A stretch of 64,000 nucleotides of DNA from Entoloma clypeatum (taxonomy: Eukaryota; Basidiomycota; Agaricomycetes; Agaricales; Entolomataceae). The stretch covers positions 2,232,001-2,296,000 of the forward strand of contig OY751488.1 in assembly GCA_963565915.1 (NCBI GenBank), read 5' to 3'. A program made the translations under genes and the position numbers. Each line of letters starts with the position of its first letter. Position 1 is the stretch's first letter. The notes beneath the pieces are model-generated. The model worked only from the letters and a program-made list of their open reading frames with translations, searched no databases and was not told where the DNA came from. Below are positions 1 to 11,455 of this stretch, in pieces.

Positions 1-2177
1 TCGGTCTTTGAACAAACCATTCCGGTATTTCGTAGGCACTGCACTGGCCGTTCCTAAAGGAACAATCTTCACGTCGGCACCCTTCGGAATACGCATCTTT
101 CCGCTCTCCATATAGTCCTCAACATGCTTCTTAGCCTCAGAGAAGAGTTGAAGTGTCCATTGTTCAAGCGGCGGTGGATTGTTGGATGAGGCGACAGGAT
201 GGAAGCGGTCTCCCATTTCCTCGGAGGTTTCTTCTTTAGGCGGTGCTGGTGGACGTATTTTGATGAGCTGGTTGCATACCATGAGGCGGGTTGTCGCAGG
301 AAGACTCGGGATCGCTGAAACAATCAAAGTCGATGTCATGACTTAACATTGGATTGTTTTCAGCAATACCTTCAAGAGATTTTTTGGGCGTTGAGGAAAA
401 CTTTGGTATGGGGAACATTTCAGAATCGAGTTGATTAAGTCGGAGCTGGTTGAATGCTGCACTAGTAAATGATACAGGGTCTGGAGAGTGTTCACGAGAT
501 GAGATTATGTGCTGTTACGCTCGAATCGATGAGAAGAGCTCGGAGATAGTGCTGGAACCCTCACATGTACAGTAGGCACGAAACCGTTCATGAATGCAAT
601 ATATCTCGCATCCTCGAGGACACCTTTCCCACAAAGGTGGAAAATGGTACGCACGGAATATTCTTTCGCATCTTGTAGCTTTTGAGAACGAAATCTAGCA
701 TAGAAAGGATGATCTTGAAAAGAGTATATCAAAGAAGGGATGTGTTCCACGGTTGGGATATCTAGGACGAGTGCCACCTTTCCCAGAAATGAATAGAGAT
801 CAACGCTTCTTGAGATAGTGGACGGGACTTACCGCAGGTGCCTCACTCTCCCCAACAAGGTCCTCCGGTCGCACGGTTTTTGTTACACTCTCATCACCGA
901 CTTTTACCTTGACAGTAACTGTCTCGCCCTTGATCAACTTTCCACGTAGGCGTCCAAAGACTCCCAATTCTTCAGCTTTTTCAGCATCGAATTTACCGCG
1001 AACGCGAGGGCCAACGAGGACATAGGCAAGCGTTGGTCTAACTGCAGAAGGCTGTGCAAGAGACGGCGTGATATGATGGCTGAATTTGGGTAGCTGGTTA
1101 AAGAAACCAGTAGGAAGGGTAGCACGGTTTCTTCTGAAAGGAACAGGCTAGAACAGTCTGTTAATGCCTTGCAAAAGTAGACGTGTCATGATTATGAACC
1201 TTCGCCAGTGACTCTGGAATAACCACTGCATCGGTATCCGCTGCAGGTTCTGAAGGCTTGAGCCCGAAAGAAATCGGCTTCGCTGGAATAGAGAAATAGG
1301 ATTTATTCTCAGGTGATGGGGGGAAGGGGACTAGAATACATACGACCTGATTTCTTCTTTCTTTTCTTGCAATCTCTCCCTTTCGGTCGCTCTTCCACTT
1401 CGACCTCCACATGTGTACCAGTAAACATCTTGCTAATCATCAGTTTCCTCCATTCCTGGGCATCGGTAGTGGATGGCGGGTCTGAAGATGTTTCGGGTAT
1501 TTCGTCGGACAGGTCCAGAGGATTTTCCGGCTCTGTATCTAGCGCTGGTCTTTTGTCAGGATGCTCAGGCGATGGAGACCTTTTGCGTTTTGAACCGGTT
1601 TCCAGTTGTTCAGAAATAGAGGACGGATCTTGTGAGACCGAATTACTCGGGAGGATCATCGGAAGAATCGGTACGCCATATACAGTGAGGTTAATATCCT
1701 TGTAGAGGGGCTCGGGAGGTGACTCCGAGGGTGGCGTCCAAGCGGACTCGATGGGCTTCACGTGAAGGGAGTCCCTATTGAATTTTTTAGAATAAAAAAC
1801 GGCGTTGGCAGAGATTTATACCTAAATGTATACAACCGCATGGACGCCAAAAAGTGTGATAGGCCAGGAGGCCCAACGAGGCTCAGGTTACTGATCGTCG
1901 CGTCGGCAAACGACATGAGAAGTCCTAAAGCACAAGTATGAATTAGAGGGGATCTCCCAAAGAAGAAGAACCTACCAGCAAGACCACCCGCTCTCTTGGT
2001 TCCGACATCGGTAAAGAACAGCCCCTTGGTCTTCTTCCAGTTCTGTTTACCTTGCACGAATGCGCGGTTCGTGCCCTCCCCAGCATTGAAGATATATTTT
2101 CCAGACTCAAAAGTAACAATGATGCTGGGCTCGGTATCGGAGGAGACGGTGGTAAGAACAGTAGCGGACCAGTTCAT
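1..2177 (-). CDS. TRZ1: tRNase Z, long form (ELAC2/Trz1), N-terminal part; runs off left edge
   Basis: Endonuclease that removes the 3' trailer of pre-tRNAs in nucleus and mitochondria. The first exon reads IIVTFESGKYIFNAGEGTNR and then LVGPPGLSHFLASMR, the signature of the degenerate N-terminal beta-lactamase half of long tRNase Z. A charged linker with an Arg/Lys-rich stretch (about 1430-1650) follows. Further exons carry RPTLAYVLVGPRVRGKFD and DIPTVEHIPSLI. The frame at the window edge reads VPLGTASAVPTKYRN, which opens the catalytic C-terminal half; its HxHxDH metal site therefore lies outside the window. At least six exons are needed. The start is the ATG at 2175-2177; the frame stays open upstream only from non-ATG codons, so no mitochondrial presequence can be claimed. 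The gene is divergent from the YTP1-like gene. Confidence 0.88.
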
Positions 2178-2504
2178 CGCGTTGCGCTCTCCCTTGAGAT
2201 CTAGTTTTCCTTTTGAGTGAAGAGATCGGCGAGAGAGACGCCTATATGTACATGGATGCTTTAAGAGAGAGAACAACGACGCGAACCCCCCCAGCTTTGA
2301 TATTTAACGCTGAACTTGACGTTCAAGTCCGTAAGAAGGAAGGTGTGTTCCGTTACGTAAGGGTTTGGGGTTGTTATTTCTTGGGGCCGAAAGCTTTGGA
2401 CGCCAAGGCATGACGATGATGTGATACAAATGACCTGATCATGCCCTCCAAACCACCGACGTGGACCCAGACCTCGTCCCTTGTCCTCGGCGTCATCATC
2501 CGCA
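2178..2504. promoter_or_regulatory. Shared upstream region of TRZ1 and YTP1-like genes
   Basis: These 327 bases separate two divergent start codons, so both promoters must fit here or inside the 5' leaders. On the minus strand a short upstream reading frame of three codons (ATG near 2253, then TAG) lies in the probable TRZ1 leader. No clear TATA box was seen. Confidence 0.4.
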
Positions 2505-4558
2505 ATGTCTGTGCTGTGTCGACGGCTTCTGCAGTTTACCATCTTTATCTCAGCTTTCCACGCCGTTGCAGCCCACGATCACCACGATGGACTCACCGAT
2601 GAACAGACAGAAGCGCCAGTGGATGCGATACTTTGGATACACATATTCCTCCAGGCAACCGTCTGGGGGATCTTGTTCCCCGTAGGAATGGTGCTGGGAA
2701 TAACGCGAAGTCGATGGCACGTACCGCTCCAGGTGCGTCCGTCCGCACAGTACTGAACAGCACAAGCTGGCTAATCAGGGTTCCAGGCTACAGGGTTCGC
2801 GTTGACGACAGCGGGTTATTTTCTGGGACATGCTCACAAAGGCCGGATGTTCCCGTCGTCGGTGCATGGCCCTTTCGCATCAATCTTGTTCGTTCCGATT
2901 GCTGCTCAGCTTTCGTTGGGGATCTACCTCAAACTGCACATTCATGAGAAATCTATTCGACCATATGCGGTGGTAGCACATGGCGTTCTTGGAAAAGCGT
3001 ACCCTATCTTTGGATGGACTCAGATGCTTTTCGGAGCGCTGACATTCCGTGGATACTGTCGCGGTGGTACATTGGGTATGTTTCTAAGTATGGTCAGAGC
3101 ATTGTTGCGACCCTTCTACATCTACTTACAGGCCAATGTCTTGCACATTACATCATGGGCAGCGGGTTTATCGCATATGGATCTATCTTGGCAATATTGA
3201 TGCTGGTGGGTGAAGCTTGGATAAGGCGAAGGGGCCGCAGTCCAGAATGGTGGGATTCTTGGTATGTCTTTCAGCTCGAGTACGCGTTCGCCCATTCTCA
3301 TCATCTCGCAGGGTGATCATGCTTTGGGTAAGTCTCCCGACTGGTTCATATCTGGGTAATATTGACAACTTCACAGGGAATCGGTGAGTTTAGCTCATAC
3401 GCTGAGACTTTGTGCCGAGCTTCGTTCGAATGTCAGTCAACACCTTTACTGAACATCGAGGTTCTACGTGGTCCATAAAGGATATGCAACACACGTGAGT
3501 GTTGAAATTTTCACCAGCCCACTAATCTTCATACAACTTGTCAGTATTCTCGGAGTACTCTGTGAGCATGAATAGTTTTTCCAATCCTGCAAAATTGACC
3601 CTGGCCATGCGCCTTCAGGGTGGGCAGGGGGGCTTCTCGGAATTTTCCTTGCACGCAATAATCAAAGAAACGTCATTCCGGCCGTCATGTAGGTTTTCTC
3701 GATTTTTCTCCTTCCGATTATCCCTGACTCGATGGTGCAGCATAATACTGACTGGTTGGGCGATGTCTGAGCATGAGCAAGCACTGATGCTTTCGACCAG
3801 GGTGATTAGCGTTGCGTCTCGTCTGATATTTCGCTAAGATGACTCGTGATAGGTTCATGGCGTCTTTGGATTGACCTTAATGCTCGCTGGTATCACCCGG
3901 CTCATTGAAATATGCTTTTTCGCTCCGTCCAATGTACCAGAAGGACCGGAGGACGGCAGCAGAAGTGATCACACTCTCGCAGACGCTGGTCTCCCGAGTC
4001 CACGTTACCGATCACCATCATACTTTTCGCCGCCAGGTTCAGGAAAGGCCGCCGCCGCTAGGGCATTCCGTCATCTCCCTCCTTTTGTGAGTCGGTGGCT
4101 TCCCCCTTTCAGACTCGCAGAATTATTAAAAGCGATAATAGCTACTTGTGTCCGCTGGGTAAGAGCGACACGTCATGAAACATACGATTACTCAACCCCC
4201 TGCAGGCTACTCTTCATGTCTGCAACCGATGAAGAGCTAAAATATGTACACGATCAAGACATGGATCATGTAACCTATATTCTCATCATGTTCAGGTATG
4301 AAGCATTCATCTACCTTCGGCCTTACACCCATCTTAATCTTGTTTTAAAGCATCGCATTCTTCTTATACACATTCATCGTCTTCCTTATCCATCTCTACT
4401 CCACAACGGGCCGGAATTCACCCAGCAATGCAACCGTCAACGATGCCGACATCGAAATGACGAATGGAGCCAGCCGTTCGAAGTGGTACGCGCGTGTCCC
4501 AAACGCTGAAGGATCTGCTCCTGTAGCGCATGTTATTGGCGACGACGAGGACGATTGA
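2505..4558 (+). CDS. YTP1: YTP1-like multi-spanning membrane protein (DUF2427/Ytp1 C-terminal)
   Basis: Predicted integral membrane protein of the fungal Ytp1 family, whose biochemical role is unknown; the N-terminal half resembles cytochrome b561-type helices. Translation starts at ATG 2505 with a hydrophobic signal ([16 protein letters not shown]) followed by a His-rich patch (AHDHHDG). Later exons give TM helices such as [31 protein letters not shown] and [20 protein letters not shown], then [19 protein letters not shown] and the [17 protein letters not shown] segment. The last exon ends in an acidic tail, VIGDDEDD, with TGA at 4556-4558. Roughly nine or more exons are needed between 3260 and 4460, where exons are small and edges uncertain. 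Conserved histidines inside helices could bind heme or metal, but that is inference. Confidence 0.75.
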
Positions 4559-4750
4559 TGAGGATGTAAACTCCTGAGTGATGCCACTCGGTTGTGAAGG
4601 TGGTCCTGCACTTATGCAGTTATCCACCTGTCTTATTAGCTTGGTTTATGTGACTGTAGCCTAGAGGTTGTAGAAGACAATTGTAAATGTTCTTGATGTG
4701 GGTCAGGTGGTGCTTCTGACAGTGTTGATCTGAGTGACAGGCTCATGCTT

Positions 4751-6130
4751 TTATATAGGAAGCGCGTCTTGCCAACAATACTTCTTCAGTCGTGAATCAC
4801 TCTCATCGGGGTAGTCCTTGAGGTCAACAACAATAGGCTGGTGACCTGGTCCTCCGAAAGGCACTGATTTCTGCTTGTCACCGATCCCCCGTGCAGACCG
4901 CCGCCCAACAGGAGAGTTCGCAGCGTTGACGAATACGGTGCTCTCAGGAGTGCCAGTGGCACAACCTTCGTCGTCTTCTTCGTCGGTTGCGCCCACGTCG
5001 TCCCCTTTGACTTCTTCATCGGAGAAGGCAATGTGGCTTTGCTCTACATCGCCTCCCTCGTCATTCTGTACAGCAGGTAGGATAAATTTGCCGGATTTAT
5101 TGCGCCTCCAATCATGTATGTGTGCCCCGTGAGCTTCATGAATGTGGCCCATTACATGGATGCGTGGGCGCAGGTCAGGCAAACGTTGTAGGAGAGCATT
5201 GCAGCCTACGAGTGCGCCCTTGCTCGTCCGATCGAAAACGCCGAAGGGTGGACTATGCGTGAGCCTGAGAGAGGAGATGAATGGGCGAAGTTATCGGGTT
5301 ATAGTCGGGGGACGCACAGAATGTCGGTTTTAGAGATTTTTGAAATTAGGTCTTGAAGGGCCAGGTCCGATGAGGACGGCGACTATAAATTTATAGTAGG
5401 GGAGGTGGCTTACTGCGTGCCTCTGCTTCTTGATATTGGAATGCCCAATGGCCACGGCCAGGTGCGGGAGACCACTTGAGGTCCATTGATTTTTATAAGA
5501 TTGAGTATGCAATGTATAACTCACGGGTGAACCATGGACACTCCATGTCTGACCATTCTCCTTGACACGGAAGGTGTACTGCTCATCTTGAAGATATACG
5601 ATCCCTGCAGCGACTGCTCTTCCTCCGTTGAGCAAGTCGCGGATTGTGGATGAAGACTGCAGATAGACTGTTACTGCCAAAAAGCCGCTTTAGATACAGG
5701 CTCTGTATACCTGTCTGCCAATATTCTGATGCCACCGTGCGTAATGCACATCATACCACTCGTCGTGGAGTGAAAAGTCGTGGTTTCCTGCAATGATTCT
5801 GTGAAATGCGATGGATTTTCACGGAAAACAATATATGAACTGGGAATCTCACATTTTCACATTGTGCGGCAACTGATAGAGCCAATCCATCGTCGTCTTG
5901 AACTCTTCAAACTTTCCTGTCTTTGTCAAGTCCCCACTGTGCAGCAAAACATCGCCCCTCGGGACATGGAAAGTGCGCGCATGAGAGTCGCTTATGCAGA
6001 CAAAACGGGTCCATCGGTTGGATGGTGCTGGCTCGATTCTCTTGGGGTCGTATTCGAGGTGCACGATGGAAGTCGGTGACCGGAGCGTCTTGTTAGATTG
6101 GTGTACGAAGGAAAAAGGGTGAGACGGCAT
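4751..6130 (-). CDS. Calcineurin-like metallophosphoesterase (MPPED1/2, UPF0046 type)
   Basis: Predicted dinuclear-metal phosphoesterase or phosphodiesterase. The metal-binding motifs appear in order: SDSH (D48, H50), HSGDLT (D67), GNHD in the second exon, HSPP in the central part, and GHIHEAHG near the C terminus. This is the complete five-block set of the calcineurin-like fold, so it should be catalytically competent. After the last motif there is a long acidic, low-complexity insertion (EEVKGDDVGATDEEDDEG) and then an ordered C-terminal tail ending CWQDALPI, TAA at 4751-4753. That tail is longer than in animal MPPED proteins. The start is ATG 6130, with about four or five exons. The gene is convergent with the YTP1-like gene and divergent from FMP52 (170 bases between starts). 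The substrate is not predictable from sequence. Confidence 0.8.
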
Positions 6131-6300
6131 TGGTTTCGTGGTTTCGTTTGTTCATCTGTTCAATGAGGCCCTTCCCGGCAATGTGGACGGTATCATTCAG
6201 GCGATCAAGTGCCGTAATACACCACTACTCGGTTACAGCCATACAAGCTTATAAGCCAGCGACAAAGAATTACCAGCACCTCTTGAACCCCACCACCTAA

Positions 6301-7361
6301 ATGACTCAAACTGCCCTCCTCCTCGGTGCAACAGGCCAAGTCGGCCAACACCTCCTCAAAGAGCTCCTCTCCTCCCCAAACTTCACCAAAGTCGGCGAGT
6401 TCGGCCGTAGACTCACCGACGCGAGCTCTCTTGGAGAAGGAAAAGATAAGCTTGTGCAGAAGAACATCGACTTTGAGAAGCTGGATGAGGCGGGGCTGGC
6501 GGACGAGAAGTGGGACGTCGTGTTCATCACGTATGTTTCCGTTAAGGCACGGTTATGCATCTGTTTTGAACTGAAATGGTGCACAGTCTCGGGACAACGA
6601 GAAAGGCCGCAGGGAGTGCGGCGGCTTTCGAGAAGATAGACAGAGAGTCCGTCATGTCGTCGTGTCCTACGACGTTTATATATCCTCCCCTGACATCGTC
6701 CCCAGATACGTCATAAACGCCGCGCGTGCAGCCAAAACGAACGGTCCTCAGCGGCTCGTCTACGTCTCCGTGAGTGCTGCTGCTCCCCTCCCTCATAATA
6801 GCTTATCCACAACCCCTTCGACTACCAGTCAGGAGGCGCGAATGCATCGTCTCCGTTCCTCTATCCCAAGTGCGACTGTTAGAAAAACCTTGACGTCAAC
6901 CATCGCTTAATGTTTCGCGAACTTATTCAGGAGCAAAGGCCTCACGGAACAAGGCCTAGCATCACTGGCCTACGACGACACCATCGTTTTCCGACCTGCC
7001 CTTCTCGTGGGCACCGCACGGCCTGAGGCTCGAACAGTTGAATCTCTCTATGGGTTAGTTAACCCCAAAATGCAGTCGCATCACGACTATATACTTTGAC
7101 CACAGCGTCCTCACCGGATTAGCATCGCACATCACGGACAATGCACAGATCCACGTACGTGTTTCCAGCCCGTTCCAAGCTGGACATTTACATAATATGG
7201 CTGAACAGATCGCGACACTCGCAAAGAGCGTCGCCACCGCTGGCAAACTTGGCTCAACCGCCCTTCCAGCCTCTGCCCAAGGCACAAAAGTTGGCCAAGA
7301 AGGCAGTCAATTCACGCTCATCGGTAACTCTGGCGCTCTCAACTTCTTCAAAACTTCTTGA
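6301..7361 (+). CDS. FMP52: FMP52-like NAD(P)-binding Rossmann protein, mitochondrial outer membrane
   Basis: Atypical short-chain dehydrogenase-like protein of the Fmp52/HTATIP2 (TIP30) family; the yeast member sits on the mitochondrial outer membrane, with no defined reaction. The first exon opens with the dinucleotide-binding motif GATGQVG (residues 9-15). Later exons give RYVINAARAAKTNGPQRLVY, an SGGANASS-type active strand, a YPKSKGLTEQ segment that supplies the Y-x-x-x-K pair, and VFRPALLVGTARPE. The C terminus (FTLIGNSGALNFFKTS, TGA 7359-7361) matches the family end. About five exons with short introns. It is convergent with the coiled-coil gene downstream. Family assignment is good; function beyond nucleotide binding is inferred. 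Confidence 0.8.
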
Positions 7362-7672
7362 AAGGACCTTGCGCGGGTTTTCATCAACAGATTGCTTCAG
7401 GGTGGCTTCCGAGGAACCAATGTTATGGTCGATACATATCCGACCATCGTTGTGACAGTATATGTACCAAAGAGATGATTCTAAAGATGCAGACATCAGG
7501 AAGCACCATCGTGGAGCACCAGATACGTAAATGAGGGAGCGTGATATAGTATGGTTGAGTATGGGTATTTCAGGAGGATAACAAATAACGAAAACTGAAC
7601 GACAGTGGGAATGTGTAAAATGAAGAAAAACATGAGCACAAGAAATGAACTCAATCCATGGTGAAACAAATA
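7362..7672. other. Convergent intergenic stretch
   Basis: Only 311 bases lie between the FMP52 stop and the stop of the minus-strand coiled-coil gene. It must hold both 3' UTRs. I see no further gene, repeat or RNA here. Confidence 0.6.
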
Positions 7673-9935
7673 TCAACCCTCAACATCATGCTTTTTCTTC
7701 TCCGGCAGGGACCGTACGGACAATCCACCCGAAGAAATCGACTTGAGCAATGGAAACGGCATCGAATACCTCTTCGACAACCCCTTCAACCTGCTGTACG
7801 TCGTGTTCGTCAGCGCAGGCGTGGGACCCAGGTGTTTCCGCGCCGGCGGTGCTGATGCTTCGACTTTGACTTCGGGTTTTCCTCCGCTTGACGATCGAGG
7901 CGGGAGCGATTCAGGGTCAGGGTCGAGTTCAGCAAGCTTCTGAGGAACCTCGTCGGATACGAGCCACATGGCGGGTATCCTCGAGGACGCCGAGGGAACT
8001 AGAGAAAGAAAAAGAAACACACACACATCATATCAGGCTTTCCAACATCGAGATAAAACTTGAAAAAAAGGAATATATGTACCCGGCAGCGGCTTGTTGA
8101 GCTCCTTCTTCACCGCCGACTCCTGCCGCACCAAATGCGGGCGCACATATATATCGTCCACCACCGACGGCTTCGACGACGATGACCCGCGTATATCGAC
8201 CGAACTCAGCCTCTGCAACCTCGCACGTGCCGAACTGGTGACGCTCGACGACAGCGCGGTGAAGAAGTTCGAGTCGCGCCACGGGTGCCGGGACGACCCC
8301 GAGGTCGTCGGCCGCTTGGGGGGCGACGGCGATAACGCCTGTGGAGGCGGCGGGAGCGTGAAGTCCAGCGGCATGTCGGGGACGGGCGGCTGGAAGGGGT
8401 CTTTGGGTTTGGTGGGGAGACGGAGGCTGCTTTGTGAGGCGCGCTGGCTGCGCGTCTTGGCGGCATAAACGAGGCTCATGCGGGTGGTGTCCGTGGAGGT
8501 CGGGCGGCGTTTTCCCTTGGTGCTGCGGACGCTTTTGGTGCTGCGAACGCTCCTGATGCTGGCGGTTTCGGCAGCGTCTTCTCGCTGCTGAGGTGTCGGA
8601 GTGGAGGGTGCTGGGGACACGTCCGTGGGTAGGGTCTGGGTTGTGCTTAGCGACATGGAGGGCAGGAGGCTCGTAGGTGATAGAGGCGCAAGGTTGGGAA
8701 GGAAGTCGATCTGAGCTGTGTTTCTTTGTGATTTGAGAAACAAGTCGGGTATTGTGGAGGCCCGTCGGAGGGGCGGCATTGTTACTATTTCAACCTTACC
8801 GATCACGGCTGTTCCCTCTTCATCTACCTCTTCATCCTCGTCATCCGAGCCTGAGTCCATTTCGGCAGCCTCAACCTCGTCCATTTCCTGCGCATAGCGT
8901 GCCGCCTCCTTCCATGCCTCTTCCAGCTCGCCCTCCAGTTGCTCCACCTTTTGTTGGGCAGCAACCAACTCTGCGGTCCGTTTCCCATAGCTTTTGTTGA
9001 GCTACACATCCAAAGAATAAATGACTTGAATCTTTGGAAGGAGCTATGCGCAAACACGTACCTTCCTGAGCGCTATAGCAAGTGCACTCGCCCAATGCAC
9101 ATCCAACAGCTTCGTCATTTGTCCCAGTTGATCCGTGACCCGCACCAGCGTCTCCAACAGCTGGTCGCACTCTGCGCACGTCTCGGAAAGTTGCTGTGTC
9201 AACTGACTGATGACCGATGTCCCGTCTTCCTGAAGCTTCGCGTCCGACGTTAAGGTGCTTGAATTGATGGCCTGCAATAGCATGGTCCGTCTCTGGACCA
9301 GGAAGCGGTGCCTCGACTGTGTAGAAGACTTGAGGGAAGTCAGCCGTTGAATCTCGGCAGGGATGCCCTGGTCAAGGTTGTCCAGCGATACCAGGCGTAT
9401 AAAGGACTCTCGGGCAGACTGACGGATGGCACGGGACACCATTTGCTGGAGTTCTTTGCTATGGAGTGTCCCTATGGAACAAAATGTATTTTGAGTCTAC
9501 AGGCAGGAGAAGGATGGATGGCGACGTACATAGAAATGTTTCAAGGGAGAGACTCTTGAAATCTACGGGGACAGGGTCGAACGAGATTTGGGGCGCGGCG
9601 ACGAGTGCGAGGGGTTTAGGAATGATTCTGACGGCGGGGGAGAGGGTGATGGTGGATGCCTTGAGGGGGATCGATTCCATTGGGGCGGACTCGGCTATCG
9701 GTGGGAGGCTGGTGGGGGACTGAGGAGAGTCAGGGGAGGGGCTGCCGGGGTAGACAGGGACGGACTCTGTTGTGGGAGACAGAATCGAATCGCGGGTGGA
9801 TGAAGTGTCTGAATATGGGCTGGAAGGTGCCGCCCGCGAGGAAAAGCGGGTGCGGGGACCCATAGGGGACAGGGCCAGCCTGCCCATTATTGATGGCGCC
9901 CGCGAAATGCGGTTGGGGGTTGCGGGATCAGCCAT
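7673..9935 (-). CDS. Hypothetical protein: Ser/Pro-rich N terminus, central helical/coiled-coil region, basic disordered tail
   Basis: I do not recognise a named domain. The start is ATG 9935 (MADPATPNRISRAPSIMGRL). The first about 120 residues are Ser/Pro-rich and disordered. The next exon (about 9050-9460) is helical with heptad spacing (AIRQSARESFIRLVSL, QLTQQLSETCAECDQLLETL). The following exon continues as a coiled coil (AQQKVEQLEGELEEAWKEAA) and turns acidic (DSGSDDEDEEVDEEG). A long Ser/Pro/Arg-rich region then has repeated SVRSTKSVRSTKGK units and phosphorylation-like RRASTIPDL. The end (TGA 7673-7675) is basic. The architecture suggests a scaffold or cytoskeleton-associated protein, but this is only inference. 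Four exons fit, and the long third exon is solid coding evidence. Confidence 0.65.
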
Positions 9936-11455
9936 GGCTGCGCCGTGGCTCTTGATGTGCGCCGCGAAGGATGCTGTGGACGTTGTTGGGGAAATGGTGG
10001 GTGATTGATAGTGGTACTAGGGGCATAAATGGAGGTTCATGAAGATGTTAGCTTCTGGTCACGGTCGTCCGCACTGCATTAAGTTAAGCCACCTTCGCAA
10101 GCCCTGATTCACATCCAAAGGCAATTAGGTCGAAAGTTAAGTTGGCATGCACTATCTATTACTGAGGTATGTATTGAGCATGGGTGGACGGAGTCTTACT
10201 GACTGAAAAAAATGTGGAAGGTGATACTTGCGTCCACTTGATTACCCCCACCTATCATGAGTATCAATCATTCACGGGATGGCATTCAAGGTCAGACATC
10301 GTCAGCGTCATTCCATCTCCATTCAAGGGCGAATACCCCCCAAGGGTCACTTTAGTAAAGCCGCCCTTCGCCAACGCGGTCTTTACAGCGGAAAGAACTT
10401 GGGGACGCAGTACTAGATGTGTACAACACGACGACATGGAGTTTTTCGCCTGAAGGAACGTATGATGTAGGTTGGCAATAGCCCGCTGCCGCGAACAAAC
10501 CGAACAGGCGGAAGGCGTGGTAAGATTCGAGAAACCAGACTGCAGGCCTGGACGAGGAGAGCGTGGAGCAGTAGAGAAAATATTCCTTGAAAGGTAGGAA
10601 ATGCCATCGCAGAGGCCGAGAAAGAAGAAAGTGAGAGACTTGAATTATTTAAGTTGGTAGGAACGAAGTTGAAAATATCTGTGCCTTTTTGGAGGGCGAG
10701 AAGGTCGAGACGAACCGACAGATTGCGAAGCGCGAGTACGGCTCCTTTGGACACCGATAATTTCTGCATAGCTCACCCAACTCTCCTCCATTCTCCAAGC
10801 CACTTTGCAGAATAAGTATTTGAATACATCAGAAAAAAAATGGCTATTCAGAATTTTAATGTATCGATGTTGCCAAGTGCAAATCATGAAATTTGTTTTC
10901 GGTGTACAAAGGACAGATGACTATATAAATAAACTTTAGGAAAAATCTCCCAAAATATGACAGAGAGTGAATATCCAGGAATATGCAAGGGCCTTTGGTG
11001 TTGATTCGGATGGTTGAAGAACGAGATCGACTTCATGCTGCTCACTAGCAAGGTCGGGATGATCGATAGAGCAGAAAGTGACACTGAGGAAGAACTTCCG
11101 ACTGAGTCGGAGATAAAAGGGCCGTGGGCCGTGCCACGTGTATATTAAATAAGAAGTATGTAATCGGGGTTCGATCATCGGACCGCGGCCAAACCTGACG
11201 ATGACTTCACAACGCGCGCTCGATGATCTACATACCACACATGTGTATCTGATTTCACACCACTCCATGCTGAGCGTCGCGCCTGAAGGTCATCCGCGCC
11301 GGAGCCAGCTATTTGTCCGCGCGTTTACCTGAGGGTGGGGGGTTAAAAACGCGGGATTCTCGAGCCTCTTTCTTCTTCACCAGCCGATCCCCCCCCCCCA
11401 CTCGTTGTCCTTCACACAAAAAACCTGCAACGCTGTTACCGACTTCCGGCCAGCA
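9936..11455. other. Gene-poor 1.5-kb stretch before the glucanase
   Basis: No convincing coding sequence was found. Frames of about 90-120 codons exist on both strands (for example 10413-10769 minus) but have no recognisable domain or consistent exon partners. The last about 150 bases contain pyrimidine-rich runs (poly-C near 11391-11399), usual just upstream of highly expressed fungal genes, and probably belong to the glucanase promoter and leader. The rest is AT-richer than its neighbours. Confidence 0.5.

Noticed and set aside
2178..2276. Arg-rich N-terminal extension of tRNase Z that would look like a mitochondrial presequence
   Set aside because: The frame is open upstream of ATG 2177, but the first codon of the extension is TTG, not ATG, and no in-frame ATG exists in it. 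Non-ATG initiation cannot be claimed from sequence alone.
10413..10769. 118-codon minus-strand frame in the gene-poor region
   Set aside because: No recognisable domain, no exon partners and Leu/Ser-biased composition; chance frame more likely than gene.
11150..11185. GGTTCGATC motif resembling a tRNA T-arm
   Set aside because: No acceptor stem, D-arm or anticodon arm can be built around it.
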